Assembly: GCA_002348315.1 (NCBI GenBank)
Contig: DEAW01000045.1
Location: 728 to 21,680, forward strand
Direction of reading: 5' to 3'
DNA from: Planctomycetaceae bacterium UBA2972
GTDB lineage: Bacteria; Planctomycetota; Planctomycetia; Pirellulales; Pirellulaceae
Length of the DNA: 20,953 bases
A program made the position numbers and the translations under genes. Numbering within the stretch: the first letter of the stretch is position 1; the number at the start of each line of letters is the position of its first letter. Positions 7,085 to 14,854 of this stretch are shown one piece after another. Under the pieces are notes generated by a model. That model was not told the DNA's origin and searched no databases. It saw nothing but the letters and a program-made list of their open reading frames with translations.

Positions 7085-8366
7085 CCGTTTCCACGATTTT
7101 TTCGCAGTTTCCATATTTCCCAACAGGCTGAGTCATCAGGCGTTCCGGGCGAGTGTCCACAATTGTATTCCCGGTCAGATTGATCTGACTGGCATCGGTC
7201 AACTTCACTCCGTCTTTAATGCTATTAATAATCTGATTACCCGATATGGTAATCCGCTGCGACTTGGTGATCTCCAAAAGTGGGTAGCCGGATTTCTGAC
7301 CACCTTCCGCTTCATCTTCAAAAGTGCAGCCATTAATAACCACATTTTCGCTGCCGGTCAGCAGTACGCCGCAACCATAGCTGGGCGTGTGACGACGAAA
7401 CAGGTTCGACCCCACAGTGATCTGGCTACATTCTTCCAACCACAAGTTCCGTTCGGTACACGAATAAATTGTATTACCACTCAGGACCACTCCGTAACAT
7501 CCGGTCAGGTGCACATTATGTTCCTGACTTCCAATCACGTTTCCGGTAATGGACCAGAGTCCTGGGGGACGGGATTCATCTCGAGCTTCGATTATTCTGA
7601 TGTTACAGCCAGCAGCGCTATTGGTCGCTTGAATCGTGTTCGAAGCAACAGTCACTTCATTGACACTCGCTCCTTCCGCTGTGGTATCGATATAAATCTC
7701 AGCCGTCGGTTCTTCCTCTGCCTTATGAGCACGAAAATTGTTGTATTCAATATCGTTACCAGTGACCTGTAGGTTTCGAATTTCTGAACGTTCAACTCGG
7801 ATACCTCCCTGCCGGTTGTAGCTGATGTGGTTATCGCTGATATTGATCTGATGGAGGTTGAGCCCATCCAGAAACACTCCCACGCCCGTATTAAAGTAAA
7901 TATGACAATGAGTGATGATCACGTTCCGGTTTCGTTCCCTTAGATGGATACCGTGACGCACCTCGGTAATCAGCAGATTACGAAAGACCATTTGCATCGT
8001 CTTGATACATTCCACACCATCTGCTGCTTCATGACTTCCCGTAATCTTCATATCTGCCAGCACTGGCATCCGTTCGGTGTGTATCACTTCCTCACTGCGT
8101 GATCCGGGATCTCCTGTCCCTCCATGAGTCCCAATAAATCGAAAAGCCGGTCCTTCACCATCCATCACAATCGTGGTGGCACCCGCTGCTCCGGTCATTC
8201 CAAACGGGCCTGTGGCAGTGAGATCAATTTCAATCGTCTTGGTAATGCGATAAGTACCGGGGGGGATTCGGACATGGCCGTCTCCCTGTTCGATGGCATG
8301 AATCAGCGCTTCGGTATCATCCGTCTTGCCATCACCAACTGCACCAAAATACTGAATATTACTCAT
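7068..8366 (-). CDS. Right-handed parallel beta-helix protein (pectate-lyase superfamily)
   Basis: A 432-residue protein. The N-terminus FGAVGDGKTDD (7-17) is the signature of the pectate-lyase-type N-terminal beta-helix domain. Downstream come many short units such as ITGNxI, ISDNHISYN, VTGNDIEYNN and LSGNTIYSC, which are rungs of a right-handed parallel beta-helix. Such proteins bind or cleave polysaccharides; no catalytic set can be assigned from this sequence alone. I chose the ATG at 8366 because GGTGGAG lies six to seven bases before it and the family motif follows at once; the frame continues ten codons upstream without support. There is no signal peptide from this start, which is unusual for a polysaccharide-acting enzyme and suggests a cytoplasmic or otherwise non-secreted role. 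The gene converges with the lipoyl-carrier gene. Confidence 0.85.
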   Translation of the reverse strand: MSNIQYFGAVGDGKTDDTEALIHAIEQGDGHVRIPPGTYRITKTIEIDLTATGPFGMTGAAGATTIVMDGEGPAFRFIGTHGGTGDPGSRSEEVIHTERMPVLADMKITGSHEAADGVECIKTMQMVFRNLLITEVRHGIHLRERNRNVIITHCHIYFNTGVGVFLDGLNLHQINISDNHISYNRQGGIRVERSEIRNLQVTGNDIEYNNFRAHKAEEEPTAEIYIDTTAEGASVNEVTVASNTIQATNSAAGCNIRIIEARDESRPPGLWSITGNVIGSQEHNVHLTGCYGVVLSGNTIYSCTERNLWLEECSQITVGSNLFRRHTPSYGCGVLLTGSENVVINGCTFEDEAEGGQKSGYPLLEITKSQRITISGNQIINSIKDGVKLTDASQINLTGNTIVDTRPERLMTQPVGKYGNCEKIVETGQLDS

Positions 8367-8520
8367 CGATCTCCACCTGTAAGAAAACACAATCACCGGG
8401 TTACGAAAGTCGATTATATACGACTCAGGCAGCCTGCGGTGATTGACTTAGGGTCGGCACAGCCCGAACGAGCAGAACACCGGGCTTCTCTGATGGGAAT
8501 CAGATTTCAAAGGATGTGAT

Positions 8521-9597
8521 TTAGAGGTCAAACGCGTCGAGGTCATCGATGAGTGCATCCAACGCATCTGCCCCACCTGTTGTATTTACCGGTTGGCGAC
8601 GATCCATACAGATATTATCAAAATCCGCTTTTTGCTCGTCAGAGTTATCTTCCTTAGGGACGGGAGCACGACCTGCCAGCATCAGTTGTTCATCACGTTC
8701 CCGAGCGGCCACGTCCTGAGCATCAGGAGCTCCGAATAACAGGGACAAATCAATCTTGAGCCCACCCGCATCAGAAGGAGCTCCGGCAATCGCAGGCGTT
8801 TTATGTTGAGGGAAGACGATCGCATTTTCGGGACAAACCCGGCTACAGGCGGGGCAGCCTTTACGACAATTGTCCGGCTGATCGACCAGGATCGTATCCA
8901 CTTTATTTACGCCATAAACGCCAAACAAGCAGAAGTCGATACACTCCATACAATTCGTACACCGACTGAAGTCGATTACCGGATACCAACGTCGACGTCC
9001 CGGGTCTTCCACCTGAGTGACGCCCGTTTGTCCCAAAACCGGCAACGAGCCTCCGCTTTCGAGTGCGGTATTATTTGCGGGTTCGAGAAATCTTTGCATT
9101 GCCTCGGCATTCGCTTTCCCCTGAATCCACTCCAGTAAATCTGACTGAGCGGCAATCCGTAGTACTTCGTCTACAAATTCATTTGGTTCGCTACTGGCTG
9201 CAAACTCCAAACTGTAGATTTTACGATTGGGGATTTCGAGTTGAGAAATCACTCGTTCTTTGTCATCTTCGAGTTCGTCTTCAAGCTCATCTTCCAATTC
9301 ATCGTCTTCCTGAGTCTGGCTCAGCAAGACATCACCGGCGTGCCCATGAATCCCGTTGCGATCCATGATCCAATGACAGGACCTCGTATACAGCCAGGAG
9401 ATCATGACGAAATCGCCTTCGATTTGACTCAAAGCCTGGTAGCCTTCGCTATCCGGCTTTAAGTCATAGATGTGAGGCATCACGATCACATCCAACTGGT
9501 CGTGCTCCGCCAATTGCGTAGCGACAGCCTCTTCCAATCCCCTTTTTTCAGGATTTCGGCTTTGGCCTTTCGAGATGATGACAGGCAGTCGGGGCAT
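8521..9597 (-). CDS. Protein with two [4Fe-4S] ferredoxin-like motifs and an acidic repeat
   Basis: A 358-residue protein whose centre carries two cysteine sets: CTNCMECIDFC (Cys213, 216, 219, 223) and CRKGCPACSRVCP (Cys244, 248, 251, 255). This fits a ferredoxin-like domain binding two [4Fe-4S] clusters, so an electron-transfer or redox-sensing role is likely. The first 95 residues form an alpha/beta region of no family I recognise, with SCHWIMDRNGIHGHAGD at 73-89. Residues 98-113 are almost only Asp, Glu and Leu in a repeat (see finding). The C-terminal 90 residues look disordered and acidic. The frame opens with GTG at 9606, three codons earlier; I prefer ATG at 9597, although neither has a good ribosome site. 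It lies on the - strand 116-125 bases after the DUF3179-like gene. Function unknown. Confidence 0.75.
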   Translation of the reverse strand: MPRLPVIISKGQSRNPEKRGLEEAVATQLAEHDQLDVIVMPHIYDLKPDSEGYQALSQIEGDFVMISWLYTRSCHWIMDRNGIHGHAGDVLLSQTQEDDELEDELEDELEDDKERVISQLEIPNRKIYSLEFAASSEPNEFVDEVLRIAAQSDLLEWIQGKANAEAMQRFLEPANNTALESGGSLPVLGQTGVTQVEDPGRRRWYPVIDFSRCTNCMECIDFCLFGVYGVNKVDTILVDQPDNCRKGCPACSRVCPENAIVFPQHKTPAIAGAPSDAGGLKIDLSLLFGAPDAQDVAARERDEQLMLAGRAPVPKEDNSDEQKADFDNICMDRRQPVNTTGGADALDALIDDLDAFDL

Positions 9598-9722
9598 GGT
9601 TCTCACGGAGTCGAATGATGACAGATTTCGTTACTCTGTATTCTAATCACAAATTCGAGCCTCAGAAACCGAGTAACAGGCCGGAGCCAGGTGTCACAGG
9701 CTCGCTGATCGGATTTCAAACG

Positions 9723-10400
9723 CTATTGGTCTTTCAGCGTCTTACCAAAAGAGAGTCCTAATCCGACATAGACCAGCGTCTGCGGATGCTGTTGTTTCCA
9801 TTCCCCCCAGGTCGTGCGGACCGATGGTACATTTTTCAATGGAATTCCTTCCTCATCCTGCTCATAACGTTCACCGTCATAAAGGATCCATAAAGTTTCA
9901 CCACTGAATCCTCCCATACGGATTTCAGCCGTCGTTTCCGCTCGATCAAAGACAGCGATACATTCCGATTTGTCACAGTAGGTAACCGTCAATTTTCTAT
10001 CGCCCAGATCGTGATGCACAATATGCTGATCCACGTCATTCATACCGTTCAGTAGATAGGCACAGGCTTTGCCACCAACTGCGATCCCGATTACCTCTTC
10101 GTCATCGGGAAAAACGACATCCGCCGCCGTGTAGTACTTCGCATCGTAGATTCCAGGCTCATCCATTTCCTCGGGCGGGTTATCAGGCATTAATTCAGCT
10201 TCACGGGCTTGTAACTGCGATTCCGTTTCCGGGGGCACCGGTGCTTTGCCATTACCAACGTCGAGCAGCATCCAAATCAATGCTGATACCAGAACCAGGA
10301 CGCCAATAACAAGCGTCCATCGGTTCTGCCAAATTGTTGGCTGCTCTGATTGCTCGATCGAAGCTTCTTCAGATTCTGGTAAACTAGATTCTTCATTCAT
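9723..10400 (-). CDS. Membrane-anchored DUF3179-like protein
   Basis: A 225-residue protein. Residues 1-27 are acidic and polar, and 29-46 form one transmembrane helix (TLVIGVLVLVSALIWMLL), so most of the protein is probably outside the cytoplasmic membrane. From about residue 102, VIGIAVGGKACAYLL, HIVHHDLGDRKLTVTYCDKSEC and IAVFDR resemble the DUF3179 family, in which a VTYCPxC-like motif stands at this point. Here the cysteines are Cys142 and Cys147, a CX4C spacing rather than the common CX2C. The C-terminus (about 195-225) contains a TTWGEWKQQHPQT segment also seen in that family. The role of DUF3179 is not established. The start is ATG with GGG about ten bases upstream. It is transcribed away from the operon at 10518, so bases 10401-10517 are a shared divergent control region. 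Confidence 0.7.
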   Translation of the reverse strand: MNEESSLPESEEASIEQSEQPTIWQNRWTLVIGVLVLVSALIWMLLDVGNGKAPVPPETESQLQAREAELMPDNPPEEMDEPGIYDAKYYTAADVVFPDDEEVIGIAVGGKACAYLLNGMNDVDQHIVHHDLGDRKLTVTYCDKSECIAVFDRAETTAEIRMGGFSGETLWILYDGERYEQDEEGIPLKNVPSVRTTWGEWKQQHPQTLVYVGLGLSFGKTLKDQ

Positions 10401-10444
10401 CAGACTTTATCCCTGACCACGTTGACTCTCATCCTAATTGAAAT

Positions 10445-10503
10445 ATCGAATGACTCAAAAATTCGATTCACTTAAATGTGGTACGGATACGAATTTAAGT
10501 GAA
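10445..10503. promoter_or_regulatory. Candidate operator: inverted repeats in the divergent intergenic region
   Basis: TTCACTTAAAT (10467-10477) and ATTTAAGTGAA (10493-10503) are a perfect 11-bp inverted repeat with a 15-base spacer, ending 14 bases before the start codon at 10518. Directly upstream lies a second perfect inverted repeat, ATCGAAT (10445-10451) with ATTCGAT (10461-10467), spacer 9. The arrangement fits a dimeric repressor site controlling the sugar-type operon, and perhaps the divergent gene too. As RNA, the first repeat could also be a hairpin over the ribosome-binding region. The binding protein is unknown and no regulator gene lies in the window. Confidence 0.5.
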
Positions 10504-10517
10504 AGTATTCCTTCGCA

Positions 10518-11330
10518 ATGACATTCTGGAAAACCTGCCTGAATACCTCGACGATCAAACCCACTCCTCTGCTGGAAAAGATTCGTGTCACTGCCGAAGC
10601 GGGATTTGATGCGATTGAATTATGGATCAACGACCTCTACGAACATGTGGGTCGTGGGGGTGAAGTTCGTGATGTTGAGTCGGCGTTACAGGATCATGGA
10701 TTAACCGTTCCCTGTATGATTGCTTTACGAGGATGGGGAGAAGCGGTTGGCCCGGAATACGGAATTATGCTCGACGAAGCACGCCGGCGGATGGAACTCG
10801 CAGCCCGAATTGGTTCACCACTGGTCGTCGCGACGCCTCCTCGGCAGGCCTGCGAGCTATCGCAGTTAACCGATCGCTATGGAGATCTGTTAAGGCTCGG
10901 GCGTGAATTCGGAGTGCGGCCGACATTTGAATACATCAGTTTCTTTGAGGGAGCACAGACGCTGGATGTCGCCTGGCAGGTTGTGCAGAACGTCGGCGAA
11001 GAGGATGCCACATTGATCGCGGATGCGTTTCATACCTGGAACAGTCATTCCAATGCTCAGCTTCTACAAACAATTCCGGGGCAGCGAATTAGTCACTATC
11101 ATATCGATGACGGCAATCCAGCATTGCCTCGGTATCAACAAACCGATCCGGATCGAGTAATGATCGGAGAAGGTGTGATTGATTTGGCTGGAGAAATCGA
11201 GATGCTTCAGCAAATCGGGTATAACGGTATGATTAGCCTCGAACTTTTTAATCACACATTATGGCAACAAGATCCGCTGGAGGTCGCCCGATTGGGTAAA
11301 CAGCGACTCGATGCCCTTCTCCAACTCTAA
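10518..11330 (+). CDS. Sugar phosphate isomerase/epimerase-like TIM-barrel protein
   Basis: A 270-residue protein of the xylose-isomerase-like TIM-barrel family, which catalyses sugar or keto-acid isomerisation and epimerisation with a divalent metal. The expected metal and acid/base residues are present at the barrel ends: Glu34 in DAIELW, Glu138 in FEYISFF, Asp169 and His172 in DAFHTW, His195 in SHYHIDD and Glu242 in SLELFN. GEGVIDL (217-223) is a common motif of the family. No signal peptide is visible, so it is cytoplasmic. It is the first gene of a four-gene + strand run with a transporter, an exported protein and a Gfo/Idh/MocA oxidoreductase, which fits catabolism of a sugar, inositol or related polyol. 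The substrate is not assignable. The start ATG has no convincing ribosome site, which may matter because an inverted repeat sits just upstream. Confidence 0.85.
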   Translation: MTFWKTCLNTSTIKPTPLLEKIRVTAEAGFDAIELWINDLYEHVGRGGEVRDVESALQDHGLTVPCMIALRGWGEAVGPEYGIMLDEARRRMELAARIGSPLVVATPPRQACELSQLTDRYGDLLRLGREFGVRPTFEYISFFEGAQTLDVAWQVVQNVGEEDATLIADAFHTWNSHSNAQLLQTIPGQRISHYHIDDGNPALPRYQQTDPDRVMIGEGVIDLAGEIEMLQQIGYNGMISLELFNHTLWQQDPLEVARLGKQRLDALLQL

Positions 11331-11356
11331 ACTGGCCGGGACAGAATTTTTCATCG

Positions 11357-13486
11357 ATGGATAACGTAACACTAGAACTGGGTACTCTCGATTACGTCAT
11401 TTTTTTTGGCACACTAATCGGTGCCATGCTGGTCGGCATGTGGGCCGGTCGCAAAGAAGACACCTCGGAAGATTATTTCCTGGCCGGTAAAGGACTCCGA
11501 TGGTTCGGCGTCGCAGGATCTATTTTTGGAAGCAACGTCAGTGCCAACCATATGGTGGGCATGATGGGAGTTGGCTTCAGTATCGGCTTTGCACAGAGCC
11601 ATTTTGAAATCGGGGCAATCGGTGGGCTGCTGTTTCTTTGCTTTGGTTTCCTGCCCGTTTATCGCAAACTCAACCTCTACACACTGTCAGAATATCTAGG
11701 TAAACGATATGACGATCGCAGTCGAGTCTCGTATGCGGTGATCATGATCATCATCATGGCCGGTGTACAAATGATTCCAGCACTCTATATCGGATCTCGA
11801 ACGATCTGTGAACTGATGGGAGGAGAGGCCATTGTTAGCGAAGAGGTTGCTGAGGTTGCCGAGCCTGAACCGACGTCGCCTTTACCCGATGCCGTTACCG
11901 TCGCAGATGAGTTGAAACCGCAACCTTCTATGAAGAAGGTATCCATGCCACACTACACCACCTTTGTCATCGCACTCGGTCTGATCGCCGGAAGCTATAC
12001 AATTCTGGGGGGTCTCAAAGCGGTGGTATACACGGATATTATTCAGTCTGTACTCATGTTAGTCGTCGGGATTGGGATCGCGATCCTCGTCTTCTCACAG
12101 TTCAGTTGGACGGAAATGGTGGCGGCGAATGATGCAGCCGTGGAAGCGGGAGCGTCCAGTCGCATGTCGATTTACCTTCCCACTTATCATCCGCAACTTC
12201 CCTGGACAGGCGTACTGACAGGGCTGATGTTTATGCACTGTTTTTATTGGGGAACTAATCAGTTCATCGTGCAGCGGGCCTTGGGCGCTGTCAGTGATAA
12301 AGAGGCCCGCGTTGGCATCATTGCGGCCGGTTTTCTGAAATTATTGATCCCCTTTTTCTCCATCGGAACCGGGGTTTGTGCCTACTTCCTACTCGTCCAT
12401 GAAGCCGGCGTTGACGGAGCTGGAGCCATTTCAAGCATCCCTCCCGATACCATTTTCCCTCGCCTGGTTACCCGTTTCCTTTCGCCCATCGGAATGGGAT
12501 TGATCGGCCTCGTAGCAGCAGGCGTCATCGGCGCTATCCTGTCGTCGATCGACTCGATGATGAATTCAGCGGCCACCATCTTTTCGGTGGATGTCTGGAA
12601 ACGTTTTGTAAACCCTGAGTCGTCTGATAAAGAACTGATCGTGGTAGGAAGGATATCCATCTTCGCCCTGATGATTAGTGCCATTTTGATGGCCTTGTTC
12701 ATCATGGATCCAAACTCGACTGAGAACTTTTTTCTGCAGATCGCGGACTATCAGAACTACCTAACACCGGGATTACTCGTCGCCTTCATTCTGGGAATCT
12801 TTTGGAAACGCGGGACGGGAACAGCGGCCTTCATCACTATCATTGCCGGTGTCTTCTTTTCCTGGGTTGTCGTGCAGGTCTACGACTCAGATATGCCACG
12901 GCCGCTGTATGACATCGCCATGGAACGCGCGGAGATTAGCAATTTCCACAGCGGGGCGTTTCCCAAATCCTACGGGGATGCCGGGGATATCCACAGTATG
13001 ACCATCGAGCAATTCGAGCATTTTATTAAGGAAGATATCCGACCTGCTATCACTCCGATTCAGGAAACATTCGGCCCGACGATTAACTTTTTCCATCGAG
13101 TGGTCTTTGTGATCGGGATTTCGGCACTAATCTATGTCGTGGTTAGCCTGATGGGACAGCCCCATCCGGAAAAATCTCAACTCACCTGGGCTGCCTTAGG
13201 TGGACATACCACCGTTCGCTTAAAACAACTCGGTTTATTATTTCTTAGTTCCGTTGCACTCTACATCCTGCTGGCCGTGTGGACGTACAGTGGAGGGATC
13301 TCGCCAACTAGTGCGGCAATTGTAGCATTGCTGATTACAATCGCGATCTATTTGAGGGAAGCGAACAAAAAATACTTAGCAGAAGAATCCGAGCTAACAA
13401 GATTCCAGTATTTCATGGGAAGCGATCTGGTCTATGCCGGCGTCCTGGCGGGTCTGGCCATGTTTATGATGTTTTACTTTTTTTAA
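11357..13486 (+). CDS. Sodium:solute symporter family (SSS) transporter
   Basis: A 709-residue integral membrane protein of the SSS family (LeuT fold), taking up a small organic solute, probably a sugar, with Na+. The N-terminal part shows DYFLAGKGLRWFGVAGSIFGSN (39-60), the usual region of the first core helix, and GGLKAVVYTDIIQS (218-231) is the family signature. Many hydrophobic helices follow, and the last ones are near the C-terminus. Residues 157-198 form a polar, Glu/Pro/Val-rich insert between two helices that most SSS proteins lack. Another soluble loop with many acidic residues lies at about 512-570. The gene starts 26 bases after the isomerase/epimerase and ends 29 bases before the next gene, so it belongs to the same transcript. 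Substrate inferred only from its neighbours. Confidence 0.9.
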   Translation: MDNVTLELGTLDYVIFFGTLIGAMLVGMWAGRKEDTSEDYFLAGKGLRWFGVAGSIFGSNVSANHMVGMMGVGFSIGFAQSHFEIGAIGGLLFLCFGFLPVYRKLNLYTLSEYLGKRYDDRSRVSYAVIMIIIMAGVQMIPALYIGSRTICELMGGEAIVSEEVAEVAEPEPTSPLPDAVTVADELKPQPSMKKVSMPHYTTFVIALGLIAGSYTILGGLKAVVYTDIIQSVLMLVVGIGIAILVFSQFSWTEMVAANDAAVEAGASSRMSIYLPTYHPQLPWTGVLTGLMFMHCFYWGTNQFIVQRALGAVSDKEARVGIIAAGFLKLLIPFFSIGTGVCAYFLLVHEAGVDGAGAISSIPPDTIFPRLVTRFLSPIGMGLIGLVAAGVIGAILSSIDSMMNSAATIFSVDVWKRFVNPESSDKELIVVGRISIFALMISAILMALFIMDPNSTENFFLQIADYQNYLTPGLLVAFILGIFWKRGTGTAAFITIIAGVFFSWVVVQVYDSDMPRPLYDIAMERAEISNFHSGAFPKSYGDAGDIHSMTIEQFEHFIKEDIRPAITPIQETFGPTINFFHRVVFVIGISALIYVVVSLMGQPHPEKSQLTWAALGGHTTVRLKQLGLLFLSSVALYILLAVWTYSGGISPTSAAIVALLITIAIYLREANKKYLAEESELTRFQYFMGSDLVYAGVLAGLAMFMMFYFF

Positions 13487-13515
13487 TTAAATAAGTGTTC
13501 TAGGAGATTCCTTCT

Positions 13516-14844
13516 ATGCTCGATCGTCGCGATACACTCAAAGCGTTAGCCGCAGCACCTGTTTTTGCCTCGCTGGATACATTGCAAGGCTGGGGCGCGG
13601 AATATGAGGCTCGGGAAAACAAACGTCCGCGAGTCGCTGTAATTTATACGTCCTTTACGTATCGCAGTCATGCGCATGTAATCCTGGAGAATTTTCTACA
13701 GCCTTATCTGTTCTGTGGTGAAGTCACGGATCCCGGCGTGGATGTGGTTAGCTTCTATCGGGATCAAACTCCCAAGGGGGATATGACCGACGAAGTTGCA
13801 CAGAAATATGGAATTCCTGTTTTCAAAACCATTCGGGAGGCGCTCTGTGTCGGCGGGAAAGAGCTCAACGTGGACGCTGTTCTCTCGATTGGCGAACATG
13901 GCAGTTATCCTCGCAACGACCTGGGGCAGGTCATGTATCCGCGGAAACGATTCTTTGATGAGATCGTCGCGGTCATGAAAGCAGCCGACCGCTACGTTCC
14001 TATTTTTAATGATAAGCATCTGAGTTACCGCTATGACTGGGCTCAGGAAATGATGGAAACTGCGAACCAGCACGGAATACCCTTTCTGGCTGGCAGCAGT
14101 GTTCCGCTGGCCGAGCGTCAGCCAGCCATTGAAATTCGCAAAGGCGCTAAAATTGTAGAAGCGGTTTCGATCCATGGCGGACCGGTCGAGTCCTATGACT
14201 TTCACGCATTGGAAGTTCTGCAGTCGATGGTCGAACAGCGTCGGGGAGGCGAGACGGGAGTTAAACGAATTACCTTTTATGAAGGTGAGCAGATCTATCA
14301 GGCTGCCAAAGCCGGTATCTTTGACTGGGAACTGGTCGATGCGGCGATGATGGCGGAATTCGGACATCCCATCGAAAAACTCGGGGAAGTCAAAGAGGAG
14401 GAACTGATTACACCCCATGCGATCGTACTTGATTACGTCGACGGATTTAAAGCGACGGTTCTGCGCGCGGGACGAAGCAGCACGCGTTGGAATTTTGCCT
14501 GCCGACTCAAAGGTCAAAAAACTCCTCTGGCAACCAGATTCTATGTCGGGCCCTGGAGGAATAGAAACTTATTCAAAGCGCTGTCACATGCCATTCAGGT
14601 CCACTTTCGAACCGGCAAGCCACCCTACCCGGTTGAAAGAACTCTTTTTGTGTCCGGGATTTTAAACGCGGCAATGCGGGCGCGACAGGCAACGGGACAT
14701 CCGATTCATACGAACGAGCTGCATTTCAAATATCAGGCCAATGACTTCGCACGCGTTCGCGAGAATGGTGATTCCTGGAAGATCATCACCGAAGATGTTC
14801 CGGAGCCCGAGCGATTTGATAACGGCACGCCTTCCAAAAGGTGA
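13516..14844 (+). CDS. Tat-like exported protein of unknown family
   Basis: A 442-residue protein that I do not recognise. It begins MLDRRDTLKAL, followed by a short hydrophobic stretch and Ala-Pro-Val-Phe-Ala-Ser, which resembles a twin-arginine (Tat) signal, although a weak one. After it, RVAVIYTSFTYRSHAH (about 39-54) looks like the first strand and glycine-poor turn of a Rossmann-like fold. SIGEHGSYPRNDLGQ follows near 124-138 and IFNDKHLSYRYDW near 162-174. The His- and Asp-rich segments could bind metal or substrate. It is preceded by a good AGGAG nine bases before ATG. Its neighbours are a symporter and a Gfo/Idh/MocA oxidoreductase, so it may process the same substrate outside the cytoplasm. 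Other options are an oxidoreductase-like cofactor-binding domain without catalytic activity. Function unknown. Confidence 0.7.
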   Translation: MLDRRDTLKALAAAPVFASLDTLQGWGAEYEARENKRPRVAVIYTSFTYRSHAHVILENFLQPYLFCGEVTDPGVDVVSFYRDQTPKGDMTDEVAQKYGIPVFKTIREALCVGGKELNVDAVLSIGEHGSYPRNDLGQVMYPRKRFFDEIVAVMKAADRYVPIFNDKHLSYRYDWAQEMMETANQHGIPFLAGSSVPLAERQPAIEIRKGAKIVEAVSIHGGPVESYDFHALEVLQSMVEQRRGGETGVKRITFYEGEQIYQAAKAGIFDWELVDAAMMAEFGHPIEKLGEVKEEELITPHAIVLDYVDGFKATVLRAGRSSTRWNFACRLKGQKTPLATRFYVGPWRNRNLFKALSHAIQVHFRTGKPPYPVERTLFVSGILNAAMRARQATGHPIHTNELHFKYQANDFARVRENGDSWKIITEDVPEPERFDNGTPSKR

Positions 14845-14854
14845 ATAACGCGCG

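Noticed and set aside
7080..7772. Open frame of 230 codons on the + strand opposite the beta-helix gene
   Set aside because: It is antisense to a gene with clear repeats and a family motif; the translation has no recognisable motif and no ribosome site.
8461..8504. Two small hairpins (AGCCCG/CGGGCT and TCTGAT/ATCAGA) between the iron-sulfur and beta-helix genes
   Set aside because: Stems are six pairs each with no T run on the - strand; they could be chance pairing, so I did not call a terminator.
9656..9704. Inverted repeat CGAGCCT/AGGCTCG after the DUF3179-like gene, as a terminator
   Set aside because: The 7-bp arms are perfect, but the spacer is 35 bases and no T run follows on the - strand, so termination is not supported.
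13696..14517. Open frame of 273 codons on the - strand within the Tat-like gene
   Set aside because: The opposite frame has a good ribosome site and fits the operon; the antisense translation is rich in Arg, Phe and Ser without pattern, as expected for a mirror frame.
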